DNA of 6,720 nt from CAYJEO01 sp964369355 (GTDB lineage: Bacteria; Bacillota_I; Bacilli_A; RF39; UBA660). Positions 5,013 to 6,720 of this stretch are shown in pieces (the stretch's first letter is position 1; each line of letters begins with the position of its first letter). Under the pieces are notes generated by a model. That model saw only the letters and a program-made list of their open reading frames with translations, searched no databases and had not been told where the DNA came from. The translations under genes and the position numbers were made by a program. The stretch covers positions 1 to 6,720 of the forward strand of contig CAYJEO010000041.1 in NCBI GenBank assembly GCA_964369355.1. Reading direction: 5' to 3'.

Positions 5013-6243
5013 TTAGAATAATACCTCTACTGACTCAGTTTGAGGTTGTATATTTTGCACTGGTTGAGTTTGCATTNNNNNNNNNNNNNNNNNNNNNNNN
5101 NNNNNNNNNNNNNNNNNNNNNNNNNNNNNNNNNNNNNNNNNNNNNNNNNNNNNNNNNNNNNNNNNNNNNNNNNNNNGTTTCTGTTACTTCTTTACTATTA
5201 ACCAAGTGTTCTGGTAATTCTACACCTTGTGTTGCTAAATAAGAAATTAAATATTTACTAGGATTTTTTCTGAATGTATTACCTAAGTTATCTTTCTTAT
5301 AAATCGTACTATATTTAGCTTCATTATCTTCAGTTACAAAGAATTCTGTAACTTCTGCAATTTCACGTACAAAACGTTTTGTTTCTTTATCTTGATACCC
5401 TCTTACATATACTCCTAATTGAACATATCTATAAATCGATTTTAAAAATTGATCTATATCTTGATTTGTTTCAAGTAAGCTATACATACGGTTAGGTATA
5501 GATGATGCTTTATCAGCATGTATTGTAGATAAAATGTAGTGTCCTGATGAAATTGAGTTACGAACTGCTAATACTGCTTCCGCACTACGAACCTCTGATA
5601 ATAAAATCCACTTTGGATTTTGTCTCATACAAGTTACAAGTACATCTGAATATGATGCAATATTATTAGTTTTCATAGCAACTATATCACGTGTAGGATA
5701 TATTTTATCTAAGTGAAGTTCTAATGTATCTTCAATTGTGATAATTTTTTCATTTTCACGAATTTTAGAACCTAAGTATTTAACAAACTCAGTTTTACCT
5801 GAACCTGTTTCTCCACATACGATTATATTACAATGTCCTTCAATACATTTAATTAATAAATCATGGATTTCTAATGTAATATATTTATCTTCTAAAATTT
5901 TATCTTTATTTAAACGGATTTTTGCAGGCGTTTTACGTATAACACAAGCAACTCCATTTTTAGCGATTGAATCATGTACGAAATTCATACGTAATTCAGC
6001 ACTTTCAGCATCTAGGAAAGGGTAAGCCATATTAAATGTTTTACCCATAACATTCGCACACTGGAATGCTAATTTTTCCATAAAGGCATTATTAATTAAA
6101 CTATTTTCTATTCGATATATTCCTTTAGATAATGTTTTCAACCAAATTTGGCCACCATTACTGTAAGAAACATCGGTAACATCTTCGTTTTCAAGATATT
6201 CCTTTAAAGCCCCAAAATCTATTTGAGAAAACATATTATCCAT
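5013..6243 (-). CDS. tadA: CpaF/TadA-type secretion ATPase, interrupted by assembly gap
   Basis: Cytoplasmic hexameric ATPase of the PilT/VirB11 superfamily that powers Tad/Flp pilus assembly with TadB and TadC. All diagnostic motifs are visible: an N-terminal 'VTDVSYSNGGQIWL' strand region (residues 22-35), Walker A GETGSGKT (144-151), Asp box TIEDTLEL (169-176), Walker B WILLSEVRSAEA with catalytic E217 (212-223), and His box STIHAD with H242 (239-244). The catalytic core therefore looks complete. Codons are readable to about residue 356 (...SKEVTET), where 100 Ns begin. Keeping the nominal frame across the Ns gives a stop at 5035. A different frame after the gap, starting at 5075, gives a Gln/Pro-rich tail (QTQPVQNIQPQTESVEVLF) and a TAA at 5013, immediately before the TadB ribosome binding site. 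I prefer this end. It requires a true gap length that is a multiple of three. It is also possible that the gap hides a stop codon and another small gene. Confidence 0.9.
5077..5176. other. Assembly gap of 100 Ns
   Basis: Exactly 100 unknown bases interrupt the 3' end of the ATPase gene. That round length is a common placeholder for an unsized scaffold gap, so the real distance and reading frame across it are unknown. The sequence just downstream encodes a Gln/Pro-rich tail. A low-complexity or repetitive tail could be why the assembly broke here, but that is a guess. Confidence 0.95.
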
Positions 6244-6246
6244 AAA

Positions 6247-6720
6247 TTATTCCTCCGTATCAGTTTCGTCTTCAACTTCTGGTGTCGGTGTAACCGTTAT
6301 ATCACCTAATGGAATATTTACAGTATTTGCTTCGATAAATTCTTTTAATTGAACTGTACTAACTTGAGTTTCTCCTTCAGATGGTACTAATCCACCATGA
6401 GGTACTGGAAATAATACTACAGAAAAACTTGACATGTATTGAGCTTTTCTAAGTAAGATATTAATTTCTTCTGAAACTCCGAAAATTAAATATGCTGGAG
6501 TTCTAGACTCGGTAGCATTCTCAAAAACGTGTCTTCCTGAAGAATCTTTAACTGCTAAAACTTCTACATTTTCAACTAATTTACCTACCATGATTTTACC
6601 AGTTTCATCAACTGCTTTCATGTAGATATCAATTTTATTACCAGGAAAAATTGAGTTTCCGTAAGTTGAAGCTGTTGTAACTGGAAAGTTAAATACAACT
6701 TCACCTTCTTTTACTTCTGT
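6247..6720 (-). CDS. cpaB: CpaB/RcpC-like Flp pilus assembly protein, 5' end outside window
   Basis: The frame stays open to the window edge, so this is the C-terminal 157 residues of a longer protein. The internal ATG at 6621 is not the start: upstream codons continue in frame and encode conserved-looking sequence. The fragment reads ...FPGNKIDIYMKAVDETGKIM..., then VENVEVLAVKD, about 30 to 70 residues into the visible part. This matches the family pattern of CpaB/RcpC proteins, in which a 'pGd.vDv' strand is followed by a short spacer and an 'nv.VLav' strand. Typical members begin with a membrane anchor or signal peptide and a SAF domain, which would lie beyond 6720. The protein ends in an acidic Thr/Pro/Glu-rich tail (TPTPEVEDETDTEE). 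Family members act outside the cytoplasmic membrane in Tad pilus assembly, and in diderms they support the secretin. No secretin is seen here, so the role in this cell is inferred. The stop lies 3 bases before the ATPase start. Confidence 0.72.
   Translation of the reverse strand, partial: TEVKEGEVVFNFPVTTASTYGNSIFPGNKIDIYMKAVDETGKIMVGKLVENVEVLAVKDSSGRHVFENATESRTPAYLIFGVSEEINILLRKAQYMSSFSVVLFPVPHGGLVPSEGETQVSTVQLKEFIEANTVNIPLGDITVTPTPEVEDETDTEE
6251..6256 (-). promoter_or_regulatory. RBS of the CpaF/TadA ATPase gene
   Basis: GGAGGA lies inside the last codons of the cpaB-like gene and 7 bases before the ATG at 6243. It supports that start over the in-frame ATG three codons later, and it suggests translational coupling with the upstream gene. 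Confidence 0.7.

Noticed and set aside
5738..6025. Plus-strand open frame of 95 codons
   Set aside because: It is antisense to the Walker A region of the ATPase, which is unmistakably coding on the other strand.
6619..6621. ATG at 6621 as the start of the CpaB-like protein
   Set aside because: The frame is open to the window edge and the upstream residues (FPGNKIDIY) belong to the family pattern. There is also no ribosome binding site.
1..6720. Mycoplasma-type genetic code (TGA as Trp)
   Set aside because: The complete genes are uninterrupted and tryptophans such as the one in WILLSEV are TGG. No in-frame TGA was needed to extend any gene.
1..6720. CRISPR array, tRNA, rRNA, insertion sequence or attachment site
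   Set aside because: I saw no regularly spaced repeats, no tRNA-like CCA arms or structured RNA genes, no transposase motifs, and no terminal inverted repeats in the window.

Overview
The window is a compact, strongly AT-rich piece of bacterial DNA in which every gene I can support lies on the minus strand, so it reads from position 6720 down to 1. The AT-richness, purine-rich GGAGG-type ribosome binding sites, sigma-A-type promoters, and a pilus locus with no secretin gene in view all suggest a monoderm Firmicute or Tenericute-like Bacillota, perhaps an uncultured gut lineage. Tryptophan is encoded by TGG, so the standard bacterial code fits. The run of exactly 100 Ns at 5077-5176 looks like a scaffold gap from a draft or metagenome assembly.

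Region 1 (6720 to 1071) is a Tad/Flp-type (type IVc) pilus or type II-like secretion operon. In transcription order it holds: a CpaB/RcpC-like protein (5' end outside the window); a CpaF/TadA secretion ATPase, broken by the gap near its C-terminus; two polytopic T2SSF-like membrane proteins, TadB and TadC; a 59-aa Flp-like major pilin candidate; two paralogous TadE-like minor pilin candidates; and a TadZ/CpaE-like protein with a degenerate ATP-binding loop. Genes are packed with overlaps or gaps of a few bases. The exception is the pilin, which has a near-perfect sigma-A promoter of its own (TTGATA, 17 bp, TATAAT), probably so that the subunit is made in excess over the machinery. The operon ends at an intrinsic terminator whose loop contains the TadZ stop codon.

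Region 2 (1070 to 1) holds three small, separately transcribed genes. Two encode paralogous two-TM-segment proteins with an N-terminal CGG motif and a C-terminal CxxCFI motif, resembling VirB2/TrbC-type or mycoplasma ICE pilin-like proteins. The third gene is only just entered, with 11 codons visible at the window edge. The two complete genes each end in a strong hairpin terminator, and each terminator is followed at once by an extended -10 promoter for the next gene.

Working model (inference): CpaF/TadA, TadB and TadC form the inner-membrane motor, TadZ positions it, CpaB acts outside the membrane, and the Flp-like and TadE-like proteins make the fibre. The cysteine-rich small proteins are candidate extra envelope or fibre components. 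All putative exported subunits after TadC carry cysteine pairs, and the three pilin candidates share a very short N-terminal motif M[KR]E[AG][AI]G. These are the most unusual aspects of the locus. No prepilin peptidase gene is seen here. No intergenic stretch exceeds about 100 bases.
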